A stretch of 64,000 bases of DNA from Leptodactylus fallax (taxonomy: Eukaryota > Chordata > Amphibia > Anura > Leptodactylidae). The stretch's first letter is position 1. Each line of letters opens with the position of its first letter. Position numbers and translations under genes: made by a program. The notes under the pieces were generated by a model. That model ran no database searches. It saw only the letters and a list, made by a program, of their open reading frames with translations, and was not told where the DNA came from. The stretch covers positions 1,002,001 through 1,066,000 of the forward strand of contig CAMRHE010000207.1 of NCBI GenBank assembly GCA_947044405.1. Reading direction: 5' to 3'. This document shows positions 19,570 through 30,811 of the stretch, in pieces.

Positions 19570-20722
19570 ATTTCCAGTAATCTGTACAGACAAAAATAAA
19601 GGTTACAAACAGCGACATGATGAGAATCTATATTTTACAGTCAGCTGGTGCCGTGTTTTTTTCCTATGCCAAGTGCCAGGAGCCTGAGTATGTAAGCCCC
19701 TGGCAAGGTTGGTATGGCTGTGTGAATGCTTGATTTCTGTAGTCTGTTACATGTGCTGAATGTTCTAGCCTGGGCAGAGGATGATTGATGTGTAAAAGGT
19801 GCAAATGGTTTTTCTGTTGGAAGCTCTCAGTGGGAAGGTGTCTATGCCTGGGGACCGGTGGCCATGAGTCAGCTAGCATATTGATGAAGCGATCTTATCT
19901 CTGGGGTTTTTTCACACAGTTAAGCTTGGCTTACCATGGGGCTTACTCGCGGAGTGAACAAAGATAAAATTAATTAGCTCCTGTACTGACTATACCGCCA
20001 CGGAGAGCGGCTCGGCCCGCAATATGGTTTGTAAACTTCATTTTCATGATGCTATGTAAAGAAAAATACATCCAGATGCAGATGTGAGACGAGACGGAGA
20101 AAATGCAATTTTCTCTATGGAAGGTGTAGCTGACTCCCAATAATCTAAATCCCTAAACATTTGCCAAATTACTTTTTGTAATCTTACTTGAGGTTTAAGC
20201 TTCGCAGCAACATCGTACAATGGAAAATTAACAAGCCTGTTAGGAGTGCCATCTGCAGCTTTAGTCCTTCATGGCTCAATTTATCAGATTTTTACATTCA
20301 CATGATAGCTATGGGAGAACGTGTTTTTTTTTTTTTTTTTTTTTTTTTTTTGAGTAACATTCGTTCACTGGATCCTTTATTCTTAGATACAACTAAGGTA
20401 TAGGGTACAACTTGGGTACAACTTAATATAGGGGATACATCAGTCCGACCACTGATACCACTACAGATCCCGAGAAACAGGGTGTTTTACTTCATTGTGA
20501 ATGTAGGGGTGGGCACAGCATGCCATTCTCTTCAGGGCCAGAGGTGGACAAGTGCTGTTCTATGGCTATTTCTGTTACTCCCATTGAAGTGAATGGAGCG
20601 GGGATGAACGTTTTACGTCCACCACTACATTAACAGTGGGGGTAAAAGACCCCCGTTCTCAGGACTGGTGCAGGTCTTACCGGTTGTACTTCCAGTGATC
20701 CTCTATTCTAAATACCATTTAC
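19570..20722. other. Repeat-poor stretch
   Basis: Unique-looking DNA with a CpG-containing patch near 19980-20030 and a 28-T run at 20324-20351. It may hold regulatory DNA; there is no direct evidence. Confidence 0.25.

Positions 20723-20763
<41 letters not shown>
20723..20763. repeat. (GT)n(AT)n microsatellite
   Basis: About 14 GT units continue into AT units. Confidence 0.92.
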
Positions 20764-20766
<3 letters not shown>

Positions 20767-20966
20767 AAATGTGTGTATGTACATTTTATACACACACATT
20801 ATATATTATATATTAATTATATATATGAATTAAATATACATGAATTACTTAAACGGGTTATACCATGAAAATTATTTATATGTAATTCCTTTTATATTTA
20901 ATTCATTAAAAAATAGAGACGCTACGTGCCAGAAGCTTTGAAGGTCAAGAAATAACCATACTGTGG

Positions 20967-20996
20967 TACAGGGGTTAGCAACTTTTTTTGTATACC

Positions 20997-21037
<41 letters not shown>

Positions 21038-21130
21038 AAAAAATGAAGTATTCAGTGTGCAATGCAATAAATGTAAGGATGTCGACCTCCTACATGAAAG
21101 TCATATAACTCCAGCCATAACTGCAACCAA
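20967..21130. mobile_element. Possible hAT-type end
   Basis: CAGGGGTTAGCAACTTTTTT resembles the left end of the hAT element at 34797 and is followed by the same poly-A context (21007-21030). The right end is not found. Confidence 0.4.
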
Positions 21131-21615
21131 TGAATTAGTTGATTAAACTTTCATTTCAATGCGATCCTTATCGCTGACTTTTCCTTTTTTGCAAATATGG
21201 TGGAAACGACTTTCTGCTAAACATGAGACTAGGAATGGTCACAGTAAGTCTGCTTAGTGGGGGACAGAGGATGCCCCTAATGTAGCCTGGGCTTTTTGGT
21301 AGAAATCCGTATAAATCTGTTCAGCCTTATTGAAAAGGATGAATGTATGTTTTTATGCTTTATTATACTTTTGTATTTGCTTCAAGGTACAAAAACAAAT
21401 TGCTGTATAAGAAGAGGGATTGCCGCCTGGGGCAGCAGAGAGAGCTCTGTGCCAGGTAGATACGCCTGACCTCTGCAATGGTACAAGGGTTTACTGAACC
21501 CTGCCATACTATATTAACAGAAGTCTCATACTGTACTACTTGTATATTGCTGAATTGTTGTAGATTAACCAAAGCTGACCATACCCAGACAGTTCCCCTG
21601 CAGCAAGTGGTGAAG

Positions 21616-21800
21616 TTACGCGAGGTTCACACTAGCACCATGATATCTCTAGTTTGGGTCCAAAAGGGTACTCAAACAACAGAGAACCAGACCAGCAGTT
21701 ACGTACAGACACAGATGGACCCCTTTGACTATCATGGGGTCCGTTGGGTGTCCGCCGTTTCAAAACTGAAAGCGGCGGAGAGAAAAGTCCTCCGTGTATT
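21616..21800. mobile_element. Miniature element, family B copy 9 (right end missing)
   Basis: GAGGTTCACACTAGCACC is the left end. The core TTTGACTATCATGGGGTCCG and GCGGCGGAGAGAAAAGTCCTCC are intact. It is truncated at family F sequence. Confidence 0.6.
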
Positions 21801-22342
21801 ATAAAAAGGATAGGTCATCAGTATGTGATCTGTCGGGTCCTATTACTTAGCTGAGAGGAACGCCCTCCCTGACTATACTCACAGCTCAGCGTCATCACTC
21901 TGTACTCGTCCATAGCGCTGTACTGTCAGAGGGGGCTTTCATAATAGTCCAGCGATGATGCTGAGCTGTTATGTTCCTCACAGACCAGCTAGACTGTCAG
22001 GAACGCCCTTCTGACGGTGAACAGTGAAACTACAACACCCGATATCTCCAGCCCCGGGGCACATACAGAAAAAGACGGCAGTGCGCTGAATTCAGCGCGC
22101 TGTCGGCTTTCTAGCGGTATGTAAAACAGCATATACATGAGGATGTGAAAGGTCCTCTTTAAATAGGAGCAGTGCTGCACACACTGCCCACCCACTAGCA
22201 GTTTCCGGCACCCGGAGGCTGCTAGAACAGATGATTTGTGTGGGATCTAGATGTCTGACCCCGACAGATCACGTGCTGATGATTTCTTCTGTGGATAAGT
22301 CACCAGACGAAAATTCGATTTGGGGCCAGCAAACCCCTTTAA
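21790..22342. mobile_element. Family F element split by a family E half-palindrome
   Basis: GGATAGGTCATCAGTATGTG on the left and CCGACAGATCACGTGCTGAT, GGCCAGCAAACCCCTTTAAT on the right are the two arms of family F. Between them lies family E sequence (about 21850-22163), so one is inserted into the other. Confidence 0.5.
21850..22163. mobile_element. Family E fold-back element, half copy
   Basis: The right end GTGAAAGGTCCTCTTTAAA is complete. AGGAACGCCCTCCCTGAC, GCTCAGCGTCATC, CAGCGCTG, GATATCTCCAGCCCCGGGGC and GCTGAATTCAGCGCGCTGTC match the full copy at 30230-30809. The left terminal ~170 bp are missing. Confidence 0.65.
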
Positions 22343-22453
22343 TCCGCTGATCACCCCAGTTCTTGCTGTTGTCATCCTCTGGCAAGGGACTGAAATTGCT
22401 GGGTAAAGCCGCTCCCAACAATAGGACATATGGACGGGGGTTGACTTCATGAG

Positions 22454-22950
22454 TTAAAGGAGTTTTCCGGGCAAAAAATCTTTAAAAAAAAAAAAAAAAA
22501 AAGTCTGTCAGTGCTATTAATGGGTTAATAAGTGCACCCAAATACCTTTAGCAGTGTTTTGAGTGATTTCTGGGTTTCTCTGGGAGCTTCTGGCATATTC
22601 TGCATTTGTTTACATGGTGTAGCTTCCTGCTGTCTTAGCTAATGCAATGCATCATGGTAGTTGTAGGCTGACTCACACTACCTCCCTCACATCCCCTCCC
22701 TGTCTCCCTAGCTATCCCGCCCTTTACTAGCCCTTCTCAACTAACTCGGCTCACCCCTTCACCCCATCATACGTGTTCTGCCAGCGCGTGCACAAGCCGG
22801 AGGTGCCTCTGACACCTGCACAGTAGAGATGGAGGCACCTCCAGCCTGCGCGCGCGCTGGTAGAGTCAAGGGACAGGAGGAGCTGTCCCAGAAGAGAACT
22901 CTAGAGAGGAACACCTGTAAGTATGATGGGGGGGAGTATTGATGATGTTC
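22454..22950. mobile_element. Family G repeat copy 1
   Basis: It starts TTAAAGGAGTTTTCCGGGC and shares with 61880-62190 the order TGCTATTAATGGGTTA, TTAGCAGTGTTTTGAGTGAT, CTCTGGGAGCT, TTTACATGGTGT and ACTACCTCCCT. A hairpin around GGAGGTGCCTC (22798-22860) follows. The right border is uncertain. Confidence 0.6.
22483..22502. repeat. Poly-A tract (20 A)
   Basis: An A run just inside the left end of the family G copy. Confidence 0.9.
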
Positions 22951-23479
22951 CGTTTCCGGATTATCAGAAAGTGTTCCTGTTTCCATCAGTGTCATATTAC
23001 CGCCCTGGCGATCTAGGTAAGTATACATTTTTTTATTTTTTTTTTTAAACTAAGTAAATTAGAAGTTAGGTGGGGGGGGTTAGTTTAGGGTGAGTTTTTT
23101 GCAGGCGGGTTTTTGAGGTGGAATCCATTCACTTCAATGGGAGTCAAGCTGATTTTGTTTGTTTTTTTTGTTTTTTTTCCTCCAGCAGGACGGAAAAAGA
23201 AGTGTCATGACTTATCTTCAGGCAGTTTTGTTTACCCAGAATTAGGTTTTTATTTTACTTTAAATTATGAGGGGCAGCGAATACCCTTTAAATAGCATCT
23301 TAGTCTTCGTATTTGGCAGGGTAGATGTTTTCAGTCTCTTGCTATAACAACTTTTTGGATGTACAAAACATTTACTATATTGAGCATCGCCCGCATTAGA
23401 AACAGGGTCAGCAACATCATTTAATAAATTAAGAAAAAAAAAAAAACTAATTAGCTTTAAAACATAAAGATCTAAAATT

Positions 23480-23830
23480 GGCATCTCCCGGGCAGCTGGT
23501 GCCTACATGCTAATTGGTTTGCTATGATTTCTAAAAGTTACGGCAAGTGGGCATCTGTAACTGGATGTGTGGAGCAAGTTTATCATCCGGTGATTAGCAA
23601 ACAGCATGACTAATTCTCCGTGCGAGATGCAGCCTGGCTGAATGTCAATTATTTGGAGACCTTTTGCAAAACATTGAAAGGAATTTTAAGGTTCTTCGGC
23701 AAGTCAAATGTACTCACCGAGGTCATTGTAACTAGAGACTAATTATGGGTGTAGAATCAATATGCCGGTGCCGTATCACATTCAGCTCTGGTGTCATCGG
23801 CATTGTTATGGGGCATGATTTAAGCTGTAT
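23480..23830. other. Repeat-free AT-rich island
   Basis: Complex sequence with words such as GTGATTAGCAAAC, TGTCAATTATTTGGAG and GACTAATTATGG and no transposon ends. It could be a conserved non-coding element; inference only. Confidence 0.25.
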
Positions 23831-23867
23831 ATGCAACTATTGGTGCTTCTACTATGTCAGTAGAACT

Positions 23868-24386
23868 GGACACCCTTGGCCAAAAGTTTTGAGACTGACA
23901 CCAATTTTGGTTTTCAGAAAAGTAGCTTTTTCAGATTTCTTATACGCAACGTCCACTCTAGCATCGGCTGGCAAGTGAACAGCTTAAATAGTTTTTCATC
24001 TGACAGAGTCTCCATTAGGCATATATGAAGGTAGTCTGAGTCAGATCTTTCTATGATGACTGATGTACAATTAGTACAAGACTCAAGATTTCCAGTGTTT
24101 CCTTGTTTTTCAAGACTTCTGCAATTTGCCCTGGCATAATGGATATCGGTTTCTGGACCAAATCCCGACTGATGGTATCGCATTGTTACCTGATCAGTGC
24201 TTGGAGTTTATCACAATTCTGTGTATCTTTGTTCACCCCATTTTTGAGGATTGACCACAAGTTCTTAATGGGATTGAGACTTTAGGAGTTTCCTGGCCGT
24301 GAACAATCATTCTTCCAGAAGCCACTTCTCTCCAAACCTTGTGAATACCAACATTTTTGTCATTCTCAAAACCTTTGGCCGTGACA
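23868..24386 (-). mobile_element. Internally deleted Tc1-like element (second family)
   Basis: ACACCCTTGGCCAAAAGTTTTGAGA at the left and TCTCAAAACCTTTGGCCGTGA at the right are the inverted ends of a known vertebrate Tc1 family. Antisense transposase blocks remain: CTTCTGCAATTTGCCCTGGC and GAGGATTGACCACAAGTTC. The central ~1 kb of the usual element is absent. A non-functional relic. Confidence 0.7.
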
Positions 24387-24519
24387 GCATATTTCTTCTT
24401 GGACTTGTGTTCTAGTATTGTGAGCTTGCAAGAAAAAGTTATTGGGTTTTTTTTTTTGTTTTTTATAATTGATACTTTTTTTTTTTCTTTAATTAAAATC
24501 GGTCCAAAATTTTGTAAGA

Positions 24520-25130
24520 TGGTAACATTTGTAAGGCTGAAAAAGACTTCTATCTATTGCGTTGCTCCAGGGATCGTTCCTTGAGGTAGGAGTCAATTTT
24601 CCCTTTCTTAGAGAGAAAAAAAAAAAGATTCCTTCCAAAACTGGCAGATTCAGAATAAATCTCTGCATCAATGACCTATCTAGACTTCTAGTAACTATAA
24701 CTTGTAATTTTGATACACTTCTGAAAAGCCTCCAGACCAAGTACATCCTGACCGCTTCCTTTCGCAGTGAGTTCCATAGTCTTTGCTGCTCTTACAGTAA
24801 AGAACCCTGTCTATTTTGATGGTCTTTTTGGGTAATATAGTCCACTCATTCAGTTTATTACTTTGGCTTCCTGCCTTTGAGCCCCTTAATCTCTAGCACC
24901 GATATGTCTGTACACAATATTCCATGTTCAGCCTCACCGTACACATCTATTCTCCTTTTTTTTGCACCTCATGATCTTATTTCCCATACAAGTTTCTAAA
25001 AGTTTACTGTCCACTAAATTCTCATTGTTTAGTAGAAGTCTCTTATATAAATGTAAATGCATTCAGACTCTTGTATACCTAGCAAGTCCAGAGGGCAGGT
25101 CCAGAATCTATAAATTTTTCATGTATGTAC
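24520..25130 (-). repeat. Old interspersed repeat, minus orientation
   Basis: On the minus strand, GGAACTCACTGCGAAAGGAAG, GTTATAGTTACTAGAAG, TAGGTCATTGATGCAGAG and TTTATTCTGAATCTGCCAG follow an order I know from a very common frog repeat. I cannot place it in a LINE or DNA-transposon family with confidence. Confidence 0.4.
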
Positions 25131-25164
25131 TTTTTGTATTTAGTATTTTTTTTCTCCATTGTAG

Positions 25165-25225
25165 GGACGTTGCAATTTTCTGGTTGAAGACTGTAGATGA
25201 CCTGGCCTGGAACCATTCTACTGTG
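25165..25225 (+). CDS. Weak candidate coding exon, product unknown
   Basis: TATTTTTTTTCTCCATTGTAG precedes 25165 and ACTGTG followed by GTGAGTATG closes it at 25225, both good splice matches. The 61-bp interval is open in one frame only, giving DVAIFWLKTVDD and WNHSTV, with incoming phase 1 and outgoing phase 0. No family is recognised. The neighbouring repeat at 24520-25130 makes a chance match more likely. Confidence 0.2.
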
Positions 25226-25725
25226 GTGAGTATGTGCAGTGGATCCGTCTGTATGACTAGTAATCTCTTGCATTATTTGCCTGTGTTATACAGCAAGTTG
25301 CACTTAATAAAACAGTCCAGAAATAAGTGTGTCAGTCTTACTGTATATGGAATGATATTTGTCAAATATTGAGACATCCGCTTATACTTCGATCTCCTGT
25401 GTGGATATGGCAATGCAGTAGGCATTCAGTCGACCATTTTGAATTAGGAAAGAGGCAGATTGGGTCTTTGCATCATTTTTAGAACTTCTAGAACTCTGTG
25501 TGATCTTGAGACCTTCCAATCTGTTGAAGTGCCCAATACACCCCCTATATTGTTCCCTTGACTGTAGGAGATTAAGATTTATGAAACCTTACATTTCCAT
25601 CAGTGGTCAGAAAGACTGATGAATTATGGGTGAGAGTTAGTCTTATTTCCAAGACTGTAAAATATGCTGATTCCAATTTAATACCTCAATAGAAGACAAT
25701 GTTCTAATAGCTGGGTTAAAGGGGT

Positions 25726-26060
25726 TTCCAGGACTTATATATAGATGACTTATCCTTAGTGTCAGATTGATGGTGGTCCAACCCCTAGCACCCCTGCTGA
25801 TCAGCTTTTGGAGGCAGCAGTGGTGTTTAGGTGAACTCTGCTCTCGCTTCACAGGCCAGTGACATCACGTTTATCAGTATATGGCTTATTTGCAACTCAC
25901 TACCTTTCTAATGAATGGGACTGAGCTGCAGTACCAAGCACAGCCACTATACAATGTACAGCGTTGTGCTTGTTAATGTAGAGGCCGCATTGTTTGTCCA
26001 AACAGTTCAAATAGCTGTTGGGTAGGGGTGTGGGGTCTCAGACCCTTAAATATAGGTCAT
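25726..26060. mobile_element. Family F element
   Basis: TTAAAGGGGTTTCCAGGAC starts it. GATGACTTATCCTTAG, GGTGGTCCAACCCCTAGCACC and CTGATCAGCTTTTGGAG follow, and TAGGTCATCAATATGATAATCC lies at the right. The terminal right TTAA is degraded. Confidence 0.6.
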
Positions 26061-26359
26061 CAATATGATAATCCTGGCACACTACATTAAAAAACAATGG
26101 AATTGGAAAAAAAGGGACAAAACAGCTTAATCATCCAATTGTTGTCCATTGTATGGGTATACTTGCGTTTTTTTGGGGTTTTTTTTTCTAGATCCTTTCT
26201 TTCTTCACAAAGTCCCTACATCTGTATTGCACCCTGATAACAATGGCATCACTGCATGTAATTTAGAACTGTGTACTGTCATTCATCTTACCAATGTACT
26301 ATCTTCTTGGTAAGGTGAATGACAATTCTTGTGGTCATTTTTATCATTGCTACCCACTA

Positions 26360-26720
26360 TTAAAGGGGTTGGCCACTTTCAGACCAATATTGAGAGACCA
26401 ATGTTATTGTTTGTATAATGAAAAGTTCTACAATTTTCCAATATACTTTCTGTATCAATTCCTCACGGTTTTCTAGATCTCTGCTTGCTGTCATTCATTA
26501 TGTTTACACCCAGTGGTTAAAAATCAGTCCATGGTCATGTGATGTGATGTGAGGGACAGTCCATGGTCATGTCATGTGATGTGATATGAGGGACAGTCCC
26601 TGGTCATGTGATGGACACACAGGTGCACAGCTCGTTACAAGGCAGATGTCTGATTACTGTGCTGTGACTATATAAGCTGTGCATCTGTGTGTCCATCACA
26701 TGACCACGGACTGTCCATTA
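26360..26720. mobile_element. Family J repeat copy 2
   Basis: It begins TTAAAGGGGTTGGCCACTTTC. AATTTTCCAATATACTTTCT, CACGGTTTTCTAGATCTCTG and GCACAGCTCGTTACAAGG match 6257-6490 in order. A short tandem duplication of GTCCATGGTCATGTGATG (about 26525-26610, three units) is inside. Confidence 0.6.
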
Positions 26721-27120
26721 CATGATCAAGGACTAAACTTGAGGTATTGATACTTTCTGTATCTGCTTCATAGACTCCATTAGCAGCTTTTGTGGCAGAT
26801 TCAGACAGAAACGCCTGAAAAGTTTGCACAACATGCTCAACCATATGCTGGGCTGCATGACTGAAACCTGGTGGATGCCATTATACTCTGTGTAGTTTTT
26901 GGGCTCCATCCATGTCCGTGACATGTCTGATCCAATCCTTCCTGATTTTCCTTGTTCTGCTCTTTATAAGCAGAAATCTATAGTGCAATGTGAACAGAGC
27001 CTTAGCTGTACATTGAATCCTGTTTTTCAAGCACATATACAGTATACTGGTAGTGAAGCCATCAGATAGAGGCCTCCTTTAGGGACAGTTTAGCGTTACA
27101 TATCACCTATGTGTGATAGA

Positions 27121-27425
27121 CGTATAACTGGCATTGAATCCCTCACAGGAGGAAGGCGACATGCACATGACCATTTGCGTGTTGCTTTGCCATGATTGCA
27201 TAGCACCGGTACTCACAGATGTCATCCGTCTGCCGCCCGTACACAGCCTACAAAACAGACAGGAATAGGACCTGTCCTGAGTTTTGCTCCCGGCCCCATA
27301 CACCGGACCATTAAAATCCACAGTCGTGTATATGGGGCCATAGGAATGAATCGGCCAATGTGCTAGCCGTGAAAAGCATGGCTAGCACAAGGAGTGTGCG
27401 CATGGTTGTCTGCATGAGGCCTAAG
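27121..27425. mobile_element. Miniature element, family N copy 1
   Basis: The right end GCATGAGGCC is followed by TAA. Internal blocks AGGACCTGTCCTGAGTTT, CCCCATACACCGGACCATT, AATGTGCTAGCCGTGAAAA match family N copy 2 at 37999. The left end is degraded. Confidence 0.5.
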
Positions 27426-27872
27426 TCATTAGAGAGAGTTTTCTTGCATTCCCATGGCGGTGCTGGTTTCATATTTGTTGCTAAATATATAGCCCCCAGG
27501 TGGACTGTAATATGGAGGTGTGAATAAAGCCTCATGCTTCATTCCTTGACTTCTTAGCCTAAATGCAGGAGAAAGCTACTATAATGGAGCAGAGTACTCT
27601 CAATATTACCAATGTTATATGCGGCTGCGGCCAATAGCTGCAGTGCAGAGGGTGTTGATTTGCCACCATCTCCTGTACAGCCCTGTAAATAGCAGACATT
27701 TTGATATTTTTGTGGTAATAAGGACCTATAGTGTACTGGGTATTTGCCAATGAAAGTATACATGGTTTTGGTATGTTACATGATCTGACCACTGCACAAT
27801 ATGCAAACTTTGTCGGTCCAAGTGTGCAAGTTCATTTCATTGATAGGGAAAAATAGCATCAGCCAAAGAATT

Positions 27873-28293
27873 TTAAAGAGTTTGTCCAGTTTTTTTTTTT
27901 TTTTTTTGTATTGACGACCTACCCTAAGGACGGGTCATCAATAAAAGATCAGTGCGGGGGTCTGACACCCGGGACCTCTGTTTATTAGTTTTTGTAGGGG
28001 CCGCAGTGCATGTGCAAGTGCCATCACACCTTCGCTTTTTGCATCCAAACACAATTTTTTCCATAGTGTCCAATAAAAGAGAATGGGATAAAACTGTAAT
28101 TACATCGCAAGGCCTCTATGAAACAGATAGAAAGAGGTCACAGCTCTCATACGAGCACCGCAGCCCCTTTAAATCACTGATCAGCAGGGTCCTGGGTGTT
28201 GAACACGCCTACTGATTTTTTATTGATGACCTATCCTTAGGATATCCTTAGGTCATCAATAAGAAAAAAAAAATAACCGGAAGTCTCCTTTAA
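27873..28293. mobile_element. Family F element, long inverted arms
   Basis: TTAAAGAGTTTGTCCAG on the left and AACCGGAAGTCTCCTTTAA on the right. GACCTACCCTAAGGACGGGTC near the left pairs with GACCTATCCTTAGGATATCC near the right. GGTCTGACACCCGGGACC near 27960 and GGTCCTGGGTGTTGAACAC near 28190 are also inverse. No coding capacity. Confidence 0.65.
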
Positions 28294-28299
28294 TATCAA

Positions 28300-29670
28300 A
28301 CTTGGCTGATACTACTTTTCCCCTACATCTCCCATTAGGGAGTGGGACCCCCCCCCCCATACAATTTAGGTTCTTTTCGCATCTCTTTATATGAACATAT
28401 TTGGTTTATCTGTATCTAGCGCTATTTGTACATACACAGAACACAGCCATTGGCCCCTATTCGAGACAAAAAAGCGTGCCAAACTACCCTTTTTGCTTGT
28501 GGTATGGGAAAGCGCTGCAGACCGCAAGGTGTAGATTTTATTTAATATTGTAGCCAGTGGACAAGATATACCACCGTAGAACTATATAGTATGGTTGCAG
28601 TCACACTTTTTTACCCGACGTTTAACATATATGCAAGATGTATGAGTTAAACTGACGCCTTTCACGAATGCCATAGAATTTCGTAGTTTTTTTCCATCCT
28701 TGCTTTCCCGATGTATATGTTTAACATGGGGCAAAGATGAGATGTGAATGTACCCTAAGACATGTCATTCTTTGGAGGTAAACTTTGTGGGGCACACCGA
28801 ATGTATAACTACAATGTAAGGCATGGCCGAGATAAGAACAGGTCTGAAGCTCTAGCACTGACTCATATAAAACAAAGGGGGTTTTGAGCCGATATGGCCG
28901 CTGTTCATAAATGCTAATACAGTTTTGCAAATCTGGAAGAGATAAATGTAGGACAAGACAGAAGCGGTGAGGTCATCTGTACAATAATATCTTGGTCCTT
29001 GCAGCTCAGATCCAAATGTTTAGCAGTACCAGAGATATTGAAGGTAAAGGAGACTGTTATCTTCTCAGAGGAGATGAGGAGGAGGATTGGATTGCTGGCC
29101 GGTTCCTGAACCTTGCCTAATGAATGGTTGCTAGGCAAATTGCATCTCAATCAGTTTAATCCTCTGCATGTCATGTACAGGTCCATTCTGTGAGAACCAA
29201 AGCAGCGCCCGTCACAAAACTGACAAGGGTCGGGATAACTGACAAGGAATAGAATACTTATCAGAGTATGGTATAGTCTCTGAGACTGTGGGACTTTATC
29301 TGGTACCTTTACTATCAACATACAACTCAGTGCTGCTTCTAAAGGAAATGTCTCACCAGAAAATCACCTAATTCTTAACCATATTCCCACATTAAACATA
29401 TTTTTTTAAAGATTTTTTGATGTTTTAAAAAAAATTCCATGTCACTATCTGTATTTAAAAATAAGTAATATATCCTGTAATTTTCTTTCTGGCCCCTAAG
29501 CTTAATAATAGACTGACCATTGCCAATTCTGCAGGGCTTTTGCAGCAGTCACCTCATTTACGTAACTGATAAAACAGACAGAATTACAATAGAAGATCAC
29601 ACTCTATAGATAACCCTTATAGTGACACATAATTGTGTACAGTAGTGACAATAGATGATGTCACAGCTTA
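28300..29670. other. Unassigned sequence
   Basis: No transposon ends recognised. A C run at 28350 and several short frames without family resemblance. Probably old repeat or intron DNA. Confidence 0.3.
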
Positions 29671-29675
29671 TCTAC

Positions 29676-29823
29676 TACGGCTGTGGAGTCGGTGGGCCAT
29701 ATTACCAAATCTGTGTATGACTCCAACTCTTCTCTTTTGCCACAGATGGACTCTTTAACTCCTTCATAAATAGCTAGACAGAGACAATAAATCTCCTAGT
29801 AAATATGCAACAAACTATGCATT

Positions 29824-29868
<45 letters not shown>

Positions 29869-29956
29869 AAAATAATCTTTTTATATTGAAGCTGTAATCA
29901 GAGTTAGTCAATTTTTTCCGAATCCACCCTAAACTGGCCCCAATTCCACAGCCCTG
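29676..29956. mobile_element. Family V element (CAGGGCTGTGGAGTCGG type ends)
   Basis: TACGGCTGTGGAGTCGGTGG and CCCAATTCCACAGCCCTG are the inverted ends of a repeat very common in frog genomes. The interior has ACTCCAACTCTTC and an (AT)n run. No 8-bp target duplication could be confirmed. Confidence 0.6.
29826..29867. repeat. (AT)n microsatellite
   Basis: About 20 AT units inside a family V element. Confidence 0.92.
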
Positions 29957-30229
29957 TAAGTATCTTCTCTACCTCCTTACATGCCTAGTAAACTCTCCCA
30001 TAGACCTTAATGAGTTGGATTTACTCTGTTGCTGCCTATGGCCATGAGACTGCTGTAAAGCATATCACTAAATGCTGGAAAACCTCAGTTGACATGCTCA
30101 GGCAAGATGGCAGCCGCAATAATCATGTACAGAAAATAGAATAAAAATCTACAATAAGAAATTAAAAACAGATTAGGAAAAATGATATATTCTGGTTTCA
30201 ATAAATGAAAATTTTTTGTTACATTCCCT

Positions 30230-30809
30230 TTTAAAGATAACCTTTCACGTCCTCATGTATATGCGCTAGAAAGCCTACAGCGTGCTGAATTCAGTGCACT
30301 GCCAGCTTTCCCGGTATATGCCCCGGGGCTGGAGATATTGGGGGTCTTAGTTTCACAGTTCACTGTCAGAAAGGCGTTCTTGACAGTCTAGCTGTGCTGC
30401 GAGGAACGCCCTCCCTGACAGTTCTCGTTCACAGACTTGTACTGGGGGGACGTTCCTTACAGCTCAGCGTCATCGTCGGGCAATAAGGAACGCCCCCTCT
30501 GACAGTACAGCGCTATGGGCGAGTACAGAGAGAGGGGGTGTTCCTTACAGCCTAGGGATGACGCTGAGTTGTAAGGAACGTCCCCCCAGTACAAGTCTGT
30601 GAACGAGAACTGTCAGGGAGGGCGTTCCTCGCAGCGCAGCTAGACTGTCAGGAACGCCTTTCTGACAGTAAACCGTGAAACTAAGACCCCCAATATCTCC
30701 AGCCCCAGCCCCGGGGCACATACCGGGAAATCCAGCAGTGCACTGAATTCAGCGCGCTGTAGGCTTTCTAGCGGTATGTAAAACAGCATGTACATAAGGA
30801 CCTCTTTAA
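30230..30809. mobile_element. Family E fold-back element, full palindrome (580 bp)
   Basis: It begins TTTAAAGATAACCTTTCACG and ends AAGGACCTCTTTAAA. The two arms of roughly 250 bp are inverse copies. For example GTACTGGGGGGACGTTCC at 30439 pairs with GGAACGTCCCCCCAGTAC at 30575, and GAATTCAGTGCACTG with CAGTGCACTGAATTC. The loop is near 30500-30545. No open frame spans it. Confidence 0.8.
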
Positions 30810-30811
30810 AG

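Noticed and set aside
24962..25372. 136-codon plus-strand frame
   Set aside because: Most of it overlaps an old interspersed repeat; only the splice-bounded part at 25165-25225 was kept, at low confidence.
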